NCBI GenBank assembly: GCA_020025235.1
Contig: JAHHSL010000034.1
Coordinates: 1 to 19,860, forward strand
From: Ruthenibacterium sp.
Lineage (GTDB): Bacteria; Bacillota; Clostridia; Oscillospirales; Ruminococcaceae
Reading direction: 5' to 3'
DNA: 19,860 nt
Below, piece after piece: positions 6,086 through 13,652 of the stretch (positions are counted from its first letter, which is position 1; the number at the start of each line of letters is the position of its first letter). Under the pieces are notes generated by a model. It saw only the letters and a list, made by a program, of their open reading frames with translations. It was not told where the DNA came from and ran no database searches. The translations under genes were made by a program, and so were the position numbers.

Positions 6086-7507
6086 TTATTTTGCGGGTGT
6101 CTGCTCGGCTTCTTTAGCATGGCGCTCTTTGAGAGCCGCCTGAACTTCGACCATTTTTTCTTCGGTCAGCGGATAGAAATGCATTGCGATCAGGGTTGCA
6201 ACATGGCCCAGGATCAGAGGGACGCAGAAGATGAGCATGATCGTCCAGTAGAATTTATCGCTGATCCAGGTATCGGTGGGCAGCTTCTGCGAACCGACGC
6301 CGGCAATGGTCAGGGCAAAGCCGACCAGCATGGAGCCGAAAGCGGAAATGCACTTGTCAACGAAGGTGAAGATCGTGCCCATGATGCCGGGGACGAATTT
6401 GCCGGAACGATAGGTTTCATAGTCCGCGCAGTCTGCGATCATCGGGTTCACCATGCCGGTGATCGAAGAAGTCAGGCACTGCTGCAGTGCCCAGACGACC
6501 AGGAACAGAACGGTCGTTTCCGGACGTGCGCCGACAACCAGCATAACGATCAGCAGGATCATGCTGGCCCATGTGAAGCATACGAACGGCTTTTTCAGGC
6601 CGTATTTGCGGGCAAAGTTGATCAGGAACACGGAAAGCAGCATGGAGGGGATCATGCGGATCATGCCGTAGGTGCCGGAAAGTGCGTTGTTCAGCAGCAG
6701 GTTTGCAAAGATGTAAACGGAAACCGAGCCCATCATCAGGCTGGCAAGCTTATCGGTGGAAGCAGCGACGACCAGCATCTGGATAGCGCGGTTGCCCTTC
6801 AGGACGTGCCATGTGTCTTTCAGCGAAACTTTCTGCTGGGCAAGGGAACCGAAGTTCTCGGGCACGTCGCAGCGGCGGATGCCGATAATGGCAAGAATGG
6901 TGGAAACGCCCATGACGGCAACATACACCCATACGATGTCTTTCCACAGCTGGGGATCGAGCATCTTCTGCTCATAGCGCGGAGCCATGATCGTCGTCAT
7001 AACAAGCGGAAGCACAGCGCCGCTTACGCCGTTGGTGATCATCTGGAACTGTGCAAACATCGGGCGCTGCTTGGGGTCTTTTGTCAGGATCGCCTGTGCA
7101 GCGCGGGTGGATACCGTCTGGAAGGTGTAGCCGATGATGTACACGGCGTACAGCACTGCGGTGTAAGCGTACTTTGTGCCGATGCCCCATTCTTCCGGTG
7201 TGTTGAACAGCAGCACCATGGGAATGCTCATCAGGAAAAAGCTGGCTGCGATAAAGGGGCGGAATTTGCCGAAGCGGGTGCGTGTTTTGTCGATGACAAG
7301 GCCGATGATCGGGTCGGTGACGCCGTCCCAAACGCGCATCAGGGTTGCGATGATGCCGACGACAGATGCGGCAAGGCCCAATACGTTCTGTGTGAAGAAC
7401 ATATAGTAGCCCATCAGCATCAAAGCGCCGTTGCTGGATACCGTGTTAAAGGTGTAAAGAAATATTTCCCAGTTTTTTGTTTTGTGGGGTTCTTTCAGCT
7501 GTCCCAT
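6086..7507 (-). CDS. GPH-family sugar:cation symporter (MFS_2), last gene of the sulfatase operon
   Basis: 473 residues, 12 predicted membrane segments, in the cytoplasmic membrane. The glycoside-pentoside-hexuronide:cation symporter signature is clear: RVWDGVTDPIIG (58-69) with Asp61 and Asp65, then Asp73 and KTRTRFGKFRPF (74-85). A second-half motif NPMIADCADYE is also typical. The family imports small glycosides, pentosides or uronides with Na+ or H+. ATG at 7505-7507 follows AAGGAGG, which overlaps the sulfatase stop codon (gap 13 bases), so translation is probably coupled. Context (sulfatase and esterase in the same operon) suggests an ester-modified, possibly sulfated, mono- or oligosaccharide as substrate; this is inference, since the family has no motif I know that reports sulfate. 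Confidence 0.92.
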   Translation of the reverse strand: MGQLKEPHKTKNWEIFLYTFNTVSSNGALMLMGYYMFFTQNVLGLAASVVGIIATLMRVWDGVTDPIIGLVIDKTRTRFGKFRPFIAASFFLMSIPMVLLFNTPEEWGIGTKYAYTAVLYAVYIIGYTFQTVSTRAAQAILTKDPKQRPMFAQFQMITNGVSGAVLPLVMTTIMAPRYEQKMLDPQLWKDIVWVYVAVMGVSTILAIIGIRRCDVPENFGSLAQQKVSLKDTWHVLKGNRAIQMLVVAASTDKLASLMMGSVSVYIFANLLLNNALSGTYGMIRMIPSMLLSVFLINFARKYGLKKPFVCFTWASMILLIVMLVVGARPETTVLFLVVWALQQCLTSSITGMVNPMIADCADYETYRSGKFVPGIMGTIFTFVDKCISAFGSMLVGFALTIAGVGSQKLPTDTWISDKFYWTIMLIFCVPLILGHVATLIAMHFYPLTEEKMVEVQAALKERHAKEAEQTPAK

Positions 7508-7520
7508 TGTAAATTCCTCC

Positions 7521-9275
7521 TTAAATTAAAAACATGCGCATCATATTTTGCATCGGGCCGCAGTATCCTGCGGGAAGAAATTGCGGCATAAGCCCGATCA
7601 CCAGTTCCTCATCAATGGGCTTGCCGCTCTTTTCCTGCTGCTGTTTCACCTCCGTTATAATTTTCTTCTGCAGTTCTGCGCTCTGAAGAGACAACAGTAT
7701 ATTCAGCGCTTTTTTTCCTTTGGGTGTAAAATCAAGCGTGTTTTCCTTGATATAATCATCAAATTCTTTTTTGCCGCAGTGCAGCATCTGTTCGGTGACA
7801 GCGCCCTCTTTCACGATGCCGATGCGTTCGTACTGTTCGTCCGGCGCTTCGTTTTCGACCATCATGTCCCGCATGCTGTTCAGCAGGCGAAGCTCGACTT
7901 CATCGTTGACAATGGGGTGCTTCTGCTCGGGGTCGTTTTCCAGATCATACAGCGCACTGCCGAACCAGTAAGTGCTGACGCCGCCGTTGTGCTGCGGGAT
8001 CTTCATGACGCGTGCACCGCGTGTGAACTCGAACGAAGCAAGCTCGGTTTCGCGCAGTTCGTCGGGGGAAAACTGGCAGTTCATGTGGTTTGCGATCAGC
8101 GTGTATTCGTAAAGCGGTTCGTTCTTTGCGGTTTCCGGCGCACGCATGTACACATAGCGTCCGTCAGTGATGTTGATGTGTCCGCCGAACACGCCGAACA
8201 GTGCGGTTTCGCGGATCGGCTCGTCCTCGCGGATCACCGGCGTCAGGCTGTGTCCGTCGGCAAATTCCAGCGGCTTTGCGCCGAAATATTCCGCCAGTGT
8301 CGGGGCAATGTCAATGGTCTGTACCAGAGAGCTGCGGCGTTCGTTCTTTTTATCCGGATAGCGCGGGTCATAAATGAACATCGGGATATGGATCAGCTCG
8401 TCGTACCAGGGCATCATGTTTTTGCCCATCATCTCGCGTTCGCCCAGAAGGAAGCCGTGGTCGGTGTTGACGATCAGCATGGTGTCCTTCCACATGTCCT
8501 TTGCGTCAAATTCATCCAGCAGCTTGCCCAGATAGTGGTCGCACATCGAAAGCAGCGCGGCATATTCCTTCTGAACATGCTTTGTTGCGGCTTCGCCGTA
8601 ATTGTTGTAGCCGTAATCGGGCCAGTCCAGATTTTTGCCGGTGTAGTCGTCGTCGTACAGATCCTTGTACGCCTGCTGGGTGAAGAACGGCTCATGCGGG
8701 TCGAATGCTTCGATCTGCAAAAACCAGTTGTCGGTGTCGTAGTTGCGGTCGATGAAATCAAGGCCGCGTGCAAAGGTGCGCGCCTGCGGCATTTTTTCTT
8801 CCTTGTCCAGGAAGCTGCGGTTGACCCAGTCATGGCGCCAGTTTTCACCGGTGCAGCGGCGGGAAAGCGTCTCCGGGAATTTGGGGCGTTCCACCTGGCC
8901 GATCCACGGGTCGCCCTGCTGGCCGCGGATGATCTCGTGGCTGTCGAATTTCGTCAGATAGCCGGAACCGCCGTCCTCCCAGTAATGGAAGTGGTCGGTG
9001 ACGATGTGCGTGTACACGCCCTGCTTTTTCAGGTTGACGATCACGGATTCGTCGAACGGCTCCATCGGCGTCCAGAAGCGGTGCAGGAAATTGTAGCGTC
9101 CGGTGTGCAGCTCGCGGCGGGCGGGCATGCAGGGCATGCTGCCGCCGTAGCAGCAGTCAAACGTAAGGGTTTTTTCAGCAAGTCGTTTAAAGTTCGGCAT
9201 CCGGGTCCATTCACAGCCGAAATTCGGCAGAAAACGGCGGTTCAGGGAATCGAACATCAGCATGACAGCTTTCAT
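7521..9275 (-). CDS. Cytoplasmic type I sulfatase (formylglycine-dependent, Cys type)
   Basis: 584 residues. The sulfatase signature C-x-P-x-R is at 49-53 (CMPAR, continuing RELHTGR); Cys49 would be oxidised to formylglycine by an anaerobic sulfatase-maturing radical-SAM enzyme or FGE, which must be encoded elsewhere. Other active-site elements are Asp9, FDPHEPF with His194, NTDHG with Asp272-His273, and Lys285 in MMGKN followed by an HIPMF strand. The start MKAVMLMFDS has no signal peptide, so it acts inside the cell. It removes sulfate esters, most likely from a sugar; related alkaline-phosphatase-fold enzymes (phosphonate monoester hydrolases) share CxPxR. Met at the second motif position is less usual than Ser, Thr or Ala. 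ATG 9273-9275 follows AAGGAGG, which overlaps the esterase stop codon. It is the middle gene of the lacI-controlled operon. Confidence 0.92.
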   Translation of the reverse strand: MKAVMLMFDSLNRRFLPNFGCEWTRMPNFKRLAEKTLTFDCCYGGSMPCMPARRELHTGRYNFLHRFWTPMEPFDESVIVNLKKQGVYTHIVTDHFHYWEDGGSGYLTKFDSHEIIRGQQGDPWIGQVERPKFPETLSRRCTGENWRHDWVNRSFLDKEEKMPQARTFARGLDFIDRNYDTDNWFLQIEAFDPHEPFFTQQAYKDLYDDDYTGKNLDWPDYGYNNYGEAATKHVQKEYAALLSMCDHYLGKLLDEFDAKDMWKDTMLIVNTDHGFLLGEREMMGKNMMPWYDELIHIPMFIYDPRYPDKKNERRSSLVQTIDIAPTLAEYFGAKPLEFADGHSLTPVIREDEPIRETALFGVFGGHINITDGRYVYMRAPETAKNEPLYEYTLIANHMNCQFSPDELRETELASFEFTRGARVMKIPQHNGGVSTYWFGSALYDLENDPEQKHPIVNDEVELRLLNSMRDMMVENEAPDEQYERIGIVKEGAVTEQMLHCGKKEFDDYIKENTLDFTPKGKKALNILLSLQSAELQKKIITEVKQQQEKSGKPIDEELVIGLMPQFLPAGYCGPMQNMMRMFLI

Positions 9276-9291
9276 TTTTTTCTTTTCCTCC

Positions 9292-10149
9292 TTAATATTT
9301 CAGAAGTCCCTGTTCGATCAGGAACATTTCCATACGGTGTTTGGTCTGCTCATAGTAAAAATTGTTTTCGCTGCGCCCGGGGTTGAAAAATCCGTGCGTG
9401 CAGCCGGGATATTCTTCGACTTCAACGTAATTCCCGGCACGGCGGTATGCTTCGGCAAAGTGCCGCACGGCTGTGCACAGCGGGTCGTCTGCGCCCTGCA
9501 GGATCAGCGCGGGGGGCAGACCGGGGCGGATGTGCGCGGGGCAGGAATATTTTTCGGGGTGCTGCGTTACATCGTCGCCAAAGCTGCGGAAAACATGCGC
9601 CGCATCGCCGCTGATCTCTTCTCCGCTTTCGCCGACCATGTTCTTCGGCAGCGGTTCGCCGGTGGGGATAAGCTCCAGCGCCGGATTAAAAAGGACCATG
9701 GCGCAGGGCATGGCGGGGGGCGTTTGCTCCCACAGTTCGGAAAGCATCACGCCTGCGGCGGCGATCATTCCGCCTGCCGAACCACCGGATACAACGAGCT
9801 TTCGGCTGTCGACGCCGAAGTGCGCGGCATTTTCAAAAACGTAGTTCCATGCACAGCGTCCGTCGTACAGACAATCCGGTATTTTTACGCCGTCCTCGAC
9901 CGTCAGGCGGTAATCCGGCGTGAAAACGACAAGACCCTTATGGGCGAAGTATTCACTCTGCATACGGAAATGGTCCATGTCGTTTTTGTAAAAGCCGCCG
10001 CCGAACCAGAAGATAAGCCCGGTGCGGCGGTCATCGGGCGTCCACGTCTGCGGCCGGAACACCTTCATCGGCAAATCGCGCGCACCTTCGCGGCGGATCG
10101 TCACGGTTTCAATGGAAATATCCGTGTAAAGATTTTTTTCGATCTGCAT
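9292..10149 (-). CDS. Alpha/beta-hydrolase esterase (hormone-sensitive-lipase / Aes-like)
   Basis: 285 residues from ATG 10147-10149, chosen for AAAGGAGG 7 bases upstream; a longer open frame to 10296 would run through the operator and into lacI and is rejected. The fold motifs are complete: WFGGGF (48-53, Phe in place of the His of HGGG) for the oxyanion hole, nucleophile Ser124 in GGSAG, Asp221/222 in GADDP and His252 in CTHGFF. No signal peptide, so it is cytoplasmic. Enzymes of this class cut short acyl esters, including acetyl groups on sugars. It is the first gene of the operon, 16 bases before the sulfatase, which suggests it removes an acyl group from the same imported compound. Lipase or xenobiotic esterase roles are less likely given the neighbours. 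Confidence 0.88.
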   Translation of the reverse strand: MQIEKNLYTDISIETVTIRREGARDLPMKVFRPQTWTPDDRRTGLIFWFGGGFYKNDMDHFRMQSEYFAHKGLVVFTPDYRLTVEDGVKIPDCLYDGRCAWNYVFENAAHFGVDSRKLVVSGGSAGGMIAAAGVMLSELWEQTPPAMPCAMVLFNPALELIPTGEPLPKNMVGESGEEISGDAAHVFRSFGDDVTQHPEKYSCPAHIRPGLPPALILQGADDPLCTAVRHFAEAYRRAGNYVEVEEYPGCTHGFFNPGRSENNFYYEQTKHRMEMFLIEQGLLKY

Positions 10150-10182
10150 GACAGAACCTCCTTTGAAAATTTCTGCGCCTGA

Positions 10183-10200
10183 TTTGGGAACGTTCCCAAA
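10183..10200. promoter_or_regulatory. LacI-family operator before the esterase-sulfatase-symporter operon
   Basis: TTTGGGAACGTTCCCAAA is a perfect 18-bp palindrome with a central CG, the form typical of LacI-family sites. It lies 33 bases upstream of the esterase ATG and just downstream of the lacI gene. The related site at 11283-11300 differs at two bases. I could not assign a convincing -35/-10 pair for this operon; the operon may be read partly from the lacI promoter, with this site acting as a roadblock. Confidence 0.88.
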
Positions 10201-10258
10201 AACGAGAAAAATTTTTCCTCCCAGCAGCATGGCAGTGGGATATGCCATGTACAAGCTG

Positions 10259-11269
10259 TTACAGACGAACCACGGAATGGCGGTCCCGCAGTTCAAATTT
10301 GCATTTTACGTCCATATATTCCAGTGACGGGTCTTCCAGTGCGCGCAGCATCATCTGCGCGGCCTGTACGCCGTATTCGTAATCCGGCAGTACGATCGAG
10401 GTGATGCCGCCCTCCTGCGGCGTCTGCTCGGTGCCGCGTTCGATCGCGATAATGGAAAAATCACGCCCGACCGGCAGACCGTTCTGCGCGAAATAAACGC
10501 GGACGAGGTTTGCCTGCGTGAGCTGATCGACAAAAAGTGCGGTGCACTCTTTCTGCCGATACCGATGCAGGATCTCTGCCAGAAGCGTTTCATCCAGCTG
10601 GATATCGTTCAGGCAGAAGAAGGAATCGGGGTCCGGCTCGAACCCGTTCTGCGCGCAGGCGTCCTGATAGGCGTCAAAGCGGCGGTTCTGGAAAATGTGC
10701 CCGTATGCGTGGGAAATGATCGTCATGATGCGGCGATGTCCGCGCTGCATGAAATAATCGTATACAAGGCGGGAATAATCGTAGTTGCCCATGTAGATGC
10801 GAAAGCCCTGATGCGGCAGGATGCGTTCACCGGTGTATACCACTTCGCGGTGATTCAAAATAGCCTGACGCAGTGCGTCGCTTTCGATGTTCTGCATGTA
10901 GATCAGCCCGTCGACAATGTGCTGTTCCAGAAACTGAAACGGTGCGGATTCACCGCTGGGTTTCTGCTGTTCGTTGATGAACAGCACGGAATAGCCGTGT
11001 TCGTACAGAAAATGCATGATCCCCGCAAGACGCGAAGTGGAGGATGCATTCAGCAGCGCATCCGACGAATTGACGATGATGCCGATGACATAGCTCTGTG
11101 CGCCGCGCAGGGTGCGTGCCGACTGGTTCGGGTGGTATCCGGTCTCCTCAAGCACGCGCAGAACGGCGCGGCGTGATTTTTCGCTGACGCTGCCGGAATT
11201 CAGAACACGGGAAACGGTGCTTTTGGAAACGCCGGCCTGCTGGGCAATATCATAAATGGAATATTTCAT
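10259..11269 (-). CDS. LacI-family transcriptional regulator of the sulfatase operon
   Basis: 336 residues, normal for LacI proteins. ATG 11267-11269 is preceded by GGAGG with a 6-base spacer; the extra ten codons upstream overlap the operator and are rejected. Residues 3-24 form the helix-turn-helix (YSIYDIAQQAGVSKSTVSRV), the hinge helix is near 48-58 (QSARTLRG), and the rest is a periplasmic-binding-protein-like ligand domain starting SYVIGIIVNSS. It is the first gene on the minus strand, 109 bases upstream of the esterase, with an operator on each side. That arrangement predicts autoregulation and local control of the operon, with an imported or processed sugar as inducer. The effector cannot be read from sequence. 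Confidence 0.95.
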   Translation of the reverse strand: MKYSIYDIAQQAGVSKSTVSRVLNSGSVSEKSRRAVLRVLEETGYHPNQSARTLRGAQSYVIGIIVNSSDALLNASSTSRLAGIMHFLYEHGYSVLFINEQQKPSGESAPFQFLEQHIVDGLIYMQNIESDALRQAILNHREVVYTGERILPHQGFRIYMGNYDYSRLVYDYFMQRGHRRIMTIISHAYGHIFQNRRFDAYQDACAQNGFEPDPDSFFCLNDIQLDETLLAEILHRYRQKECTALFVDQLTQANLVRVYFAQNGLPVGRDFSIIAIERGTEQTPQEGGITSIVLPDYEYGVQAAQMMLRALEDPSLEYMDVKCKFELRDRHSVVRL

Positions 11270-11282
11270 TTTGTGCCTCCGC

Positions 11283-11300
11283 TTTGGTATCGTTCCCAAA
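11283..11300. promoter_or_regulatory. LacI-family operator in the lacI promoter
   Basis: TTTGGTATCGTTCCCAAA matches the palindrome at 10183-10200 in 16 of 18 positions; one half-site (CGTTCCCAAA) is identical. It begins just downstream of the -10, covering about +4 to +21 of the lacI transcript, a classic repression position. The imperfect half predicts weaker binding than at the operon site. Confidence 0.87.
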
Positions 11301-11310
11301 CAATAGCTTC

Positions 11311-11339
11311 ATTATAGGGTCCCACGGGGGGTAAATCAA
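11311..11339 (-). promoter_or_regulatory. Sigma-A promoter of lacI
   Basis: On the minus strand TTGATT (11334-11339), 17 bases, and a perfect TATAAT (11311-11316). Transcription would start near 11304, immediately before the operator. Confidence 0.85.
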
Positions 11340-11520
11340 GGCGTTTTTTGCTTTTTTGGCAAAAAAATGAATTTATTGTGTCCTGATTGTGAACATTGAC
11401 GAAAGGCGCCCGCAAAAAGAAACACCGCGCGTAAAAACAGCAGGCCGGTGCGTGTATGCCGCTGCCCGGATGCGCCGCAAAGCGGGAAAAACAGGCGCTT
11501 TTCCGCGGCGCTGTTTCTCT

Positions 11521-11546
11521 TAAGACAACGGAAAAAAGGCCGATAT
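11521..11546 (+). promoter_or_regulatory. Sigma-D (sigma-28, flagellar-type) promoter
   Basis: TAAG (11521-11524), 14 bases, then GCCGATAT (11539-11546). The -10 equals the Bacillus SigD consensus in all eight bases, and the -35 matches TAAA in three of four at an allowed spacing. The expected start near 11553 leaves a leader of about 33 bases before the ATG at 11586. The rest of the 11340-11520 gap holds no gene I can support; a bulged hairpin at 11489-11516 (AAACA plus GCGC against GCGC plus TGTTT) lies just upstream and has a weak T tract. Confidence 0.7.
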
Positions 11547-11585
11547 ATCCGGTAAGGATACATTTTGCAGAAAGAAGGGCGTCAT

Positions 11586-12719
11586 ATGAAAGTTACATCG
11601 GATCATGATGTTTCGGCACAGCGTGTCCGCCGGTGCGGCAGGACGCCTTTGCAGCCGGAACAGACTGCGGCAAAAGAAAATCACTTCGACCGGTTCACGC
11701 CGAAAGCGGCGCCGGGCGCAGCGGGAAAGGAGCCCGCGCAGACGGCACAGCAGATCGCGGATGCGCTGCGCAGCCAGTACCCGTGGGTGAAATTTACGTT
11801 CCGGCCGCTGGGCGATCGTCCCGAGGATCTTGCGCAGTTTGCGGTTTCAGCGGGCAGCGGGGCGCACCTAGTGATCGACCCCGATGTGCTGGAATGGATG
11901 GCACAGGGCAGTGAAGCATGGGCACAGGGAATGGAAATGATCGGCAAAACACTGCATGACCTGATGCAGCAGCCGGGTGGTGAAAACGGCTGCAAGGGCG
12001 CGGTGATCGCGGATGCGGGCGAAATCACGACATGGACTGCGGAATGGGAAAAGCCCAAGACAGAACTGGAAAAAGGCTTTGAATACATGACCGATACGCT
12101 CGACCGCATGGAGGAAGCCCGCAAACAGCAGGAGAAAAAGCGGGAAAAAATGAAGCTTGAGCAGAAAAAGAAGCTGAACTATCAAATGGGGCGCGATATG
12201 ACGCGCCTGGCAAAGGGCACGACGGATCGGGACGTGCGCTCGCTGATCAGCAGCCTGTATGCCAGCCGTCAGCGGATCGCCGCGAGTTCCGGCTATAATA
12301 AGCAGGAGGTGCAGATGGCGCTTGCGCAGATGGATTATGTGATCGGGCGCGCAAGGGCGAAGATCCGGCATCTGAAAGAAGAAGGCGAGCTGCAGCAGCG
12401 CGTGAAAAAGGCGGAAAAGCTGCAGGAGGAAAAGCGCAGGCTGCAGCTGGAGCAGGAGCTGAAAAGCCGCCGCAGGGCCCGCATGGCAAAAGAGCGCGCC
12501 GCGATCCATAAAAAAATGCCGGATCTGCCCGGCCTTCGCGGCGAAGAAGAACGGCGGCAGGCGCGGGACGAAGCCGTGCTCAGCGCCGCAGCGCAAAATC
12601 TTTCCGCGGCGTCCGGCGCGGCGCTCCCGGCAGCGCCGAACGCATCGGCGGGAAGCACCGTCGTAGTTTCTGCGCCCGGCGGCGCAAGCGTGGAGGTCAC
12701 GATCACCCCAATGGCCTGA
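11586..12719 (+). CDS. Coiled-coil protein of unknown function (resembles DUF6033-type proteins)
   Basis: 377 residues from ATG 11586, with AAGGG 7 bases upstream; a TTG seven codons earlier is possible but lacks a site. Residues 1-55 look disordered. A compact region at about 55-155 (LRSQYPWVKFTF, then LVIDPDVLEWMAQ, then GAVIADAGEITTW) recalls, from memory, small clostridial proteins grouped as DUF6033. Two long charged helices (about 158-200 and 255-312, Lys/Glu/Arg/Gln-rich) suggest coiled coils, and the Ala-rich tail ends in alternating Val/Ser strands. No signal peptide or membrane segment. The sigma-D promoter suggests expression with motility or autolysin genes, but no flagellar gene is in view. 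The function is not recognised. A terminator closes the gene, so it is monocistronic. Confidence 0.75.
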   Translation: MKVTSDHDVSAQRVRRCGRTPLQPEQTAAKENHFDRFTPKAAPGAAGKEPAQTAQQIADALRSQYPWVKFTFRPLGDRPEDLAQFAVSAGSGAHLVIDPDVLEWMAQGSEAWAQGMEMIGKTLHDLMQQPGGENGCKGAVIADAGEITTWTAEWEKPKTELEKGFEYMTDTLDRMEEARKQQEKKREKMKLEQKKKLNYQMGRDMTRLAKGTTDRDVRSLISSLYASRQRIAASSGYNKQEVQMALAQMDYVIGRARAKIRHLKEEGELQQRVKKAEKLQEEKRRLQLEQELKSRRRARMAKERAAIHKKMPDLPGLRGEEERRQARDEAVLSAAAQNLSAASGAALPAAPNASAGSTVVVSAPGGASVEVTITPMA

Positions 12720-12762
12720 CGCACCCCGTGCGAAAGAGCCGTATCCGGAAAACCGAAAAAAG

Positions 12763-12815
12763 AAAAGCGCCTGCCGAACCGGCTGCAGCAAAGGTTCGGC
12801 AGGCGCTTTTTATTG
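12763..12815. terminator. Long bidirectional terminator
   Basis: AAAAGCGCCTGCCGAACC (12763-12780) pairs without mismatch with GGTTCGGCAGGCGCTTTT (12793-12810), an 18-bp stem with a 12-base loop. TTTTTATTG follows on the plus strand and TTTTCTTTTTT on the minus strand, serving the convergent coiled-coil and membrane-protein genes. Confidence 0.95.
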
Positions 12816-13403
12816 TTATGCCAAGGCAAACAGGTTGATGATCAGCGCCGCGATCAGAAGTATCATAAGTGCGGTCACGATCAGTGCGGCGATCGTGGTT
12901 TTGACACGGTGCCGGTCTTTCAGGCTGAAAATCATAAGGGATGCAACGTCAAATACAAACAGGAACTGGCAGATCCCGGCAAGGATCGTCCCGCCCGTTG
13001 AATGCAAACCATCCTTGCGTGCCTTGATCAGATAGGAAATCGTGTACGGCGCGGACGCCAGCAGCAGAAAATAGCCCGAAGCGACAAAAACCGCGGTGAC
13101 AAGCATAAAAAGCTGCATCAGCGGCAGCGGGAACAACGCCAGAGCGGTCACGATCACTGCTACCAGGCCGCCGAACAGATAAAACGGGATCAGCCCGTAT
13201 TTGACGATCATGGCGCAGTTCATCATGGTTTCACGGCTCCATTTGCGGCCCGCCGTCAGCACGATGATAAGGTTCACGATGCCCAGGACGAACGGAAAGC
13301 AGAATAAAATCAGATCGACGTTGAATGTGGGGCGGAGCGAAGTCGGAATGATCAATAAACAGTACGATGCGATCACATGTAAAATCGGAACAAGATACGG
13401 CAC
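12816..13403 (-). CDS. Six-helix integral membrane protein of unknown function
   Basis: 195 residues from GTG 13401-13403; AAGGAGG sits 7 bases upstream and fixes this non-ATG start. Hydrophobic segments lie near 5-22, 30-50, 62-88, 92-118, 138-160 and 168-192, with short basic loops (GRKWSR 52-57, KARKDG 127-132, KDRHRVK 162-168). No catalytic or transport motif was recognised, and there is no signal peptide beyond the first helix. It is transcribed alone towards the coiled-coil gene, with 249 bases between it and the AraC gene upstream. It is probably a small clostridial membrane protein of unknown role. Confidence 0.78.
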   Translation of the reverse strand: MPYLVPILHVIASYCLLIIPTSLRPTFNVDLILFCFPFVLGIVNLIIVLTAGRKWSRETMMNCAMIVKYGLIPFYLFGGLVAVIVTALALFPLPLMQLFMLVTAVFVASGYFLLLASAPYTISYLIKARKDGLHSTGGTILAGICQFLFVFDVASLMIFSLKDRHRVKTTIAALIVTALMILLIAALIINLFALA

Positions 13404-13558
13404 AATACGACCTCCTTATGCAGAACGTCCGTCTGCGGATGAGGGGGGATGCGGCAGGATACCGCCCGAACGCCAGCGCCCAAAAGCTGTGGCACAAGCT
13501 GCTGAAAAAAGCGCGGCTCATGCGGGATCTTGTGCGGCTTTTGTGTGCTGTTATATGC

Positions 13559-13587
13559 ATTGTAACATGCGGAAAAAAGCTTGTATA
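13559..13587 (-). promoter_or_regulatory. Candidate promoter for the six-helix membrane protein
   Basis: Minus strand TATACA (13582-13587), 17 bases, TACAAT (13559-13564): -35 matches 4 of 6, -10 matches 5 of 6. It would give a leader of about 150 bases. No clear terminator was seen after the AraC gene, so read-through from it is also possible. Confidence 0.45.
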
Positions 13588-13652
13588 GTATCTATTTTTG
13601 CAAAGACGGCGCAAAGCGCGAAATTTTTATCGGCTTGTGCGGATAGAATCCA

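Noticed and set aside
7548..9386. 612-codon plus-strand open frame opposite the sulfatase
   Set aside because: It is fully antisense to a gene with complete sulfatase motifs. The GC-rich third positions of this genome keep antisense frames open; no ribosome binding site or family motif was seen.
10150..10296. 49-codon N-terminal extension of the esterase
   Set aside because: It would run through the operator and overlap lacI; the ATG at 10149 has a much better ribosome binding site.
11336..11563. 75-codon minus-strand frame in the gap before the sigma-D promoter
   Set aside because: It has no ribosome binding site, its sequence is not protein-like, and it would end at the lacI promoter. Treated as noncoding.
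13627..13634. Second sigma-D-like -10 (GCCGATAA on the minus strand) upstream of the six-helix membrane gene
   Set aside because: The nearest -35-like TAAT is 17 bases away, outside the usual 14-16, and a sigma-A-type promoter lies closer to the gene.
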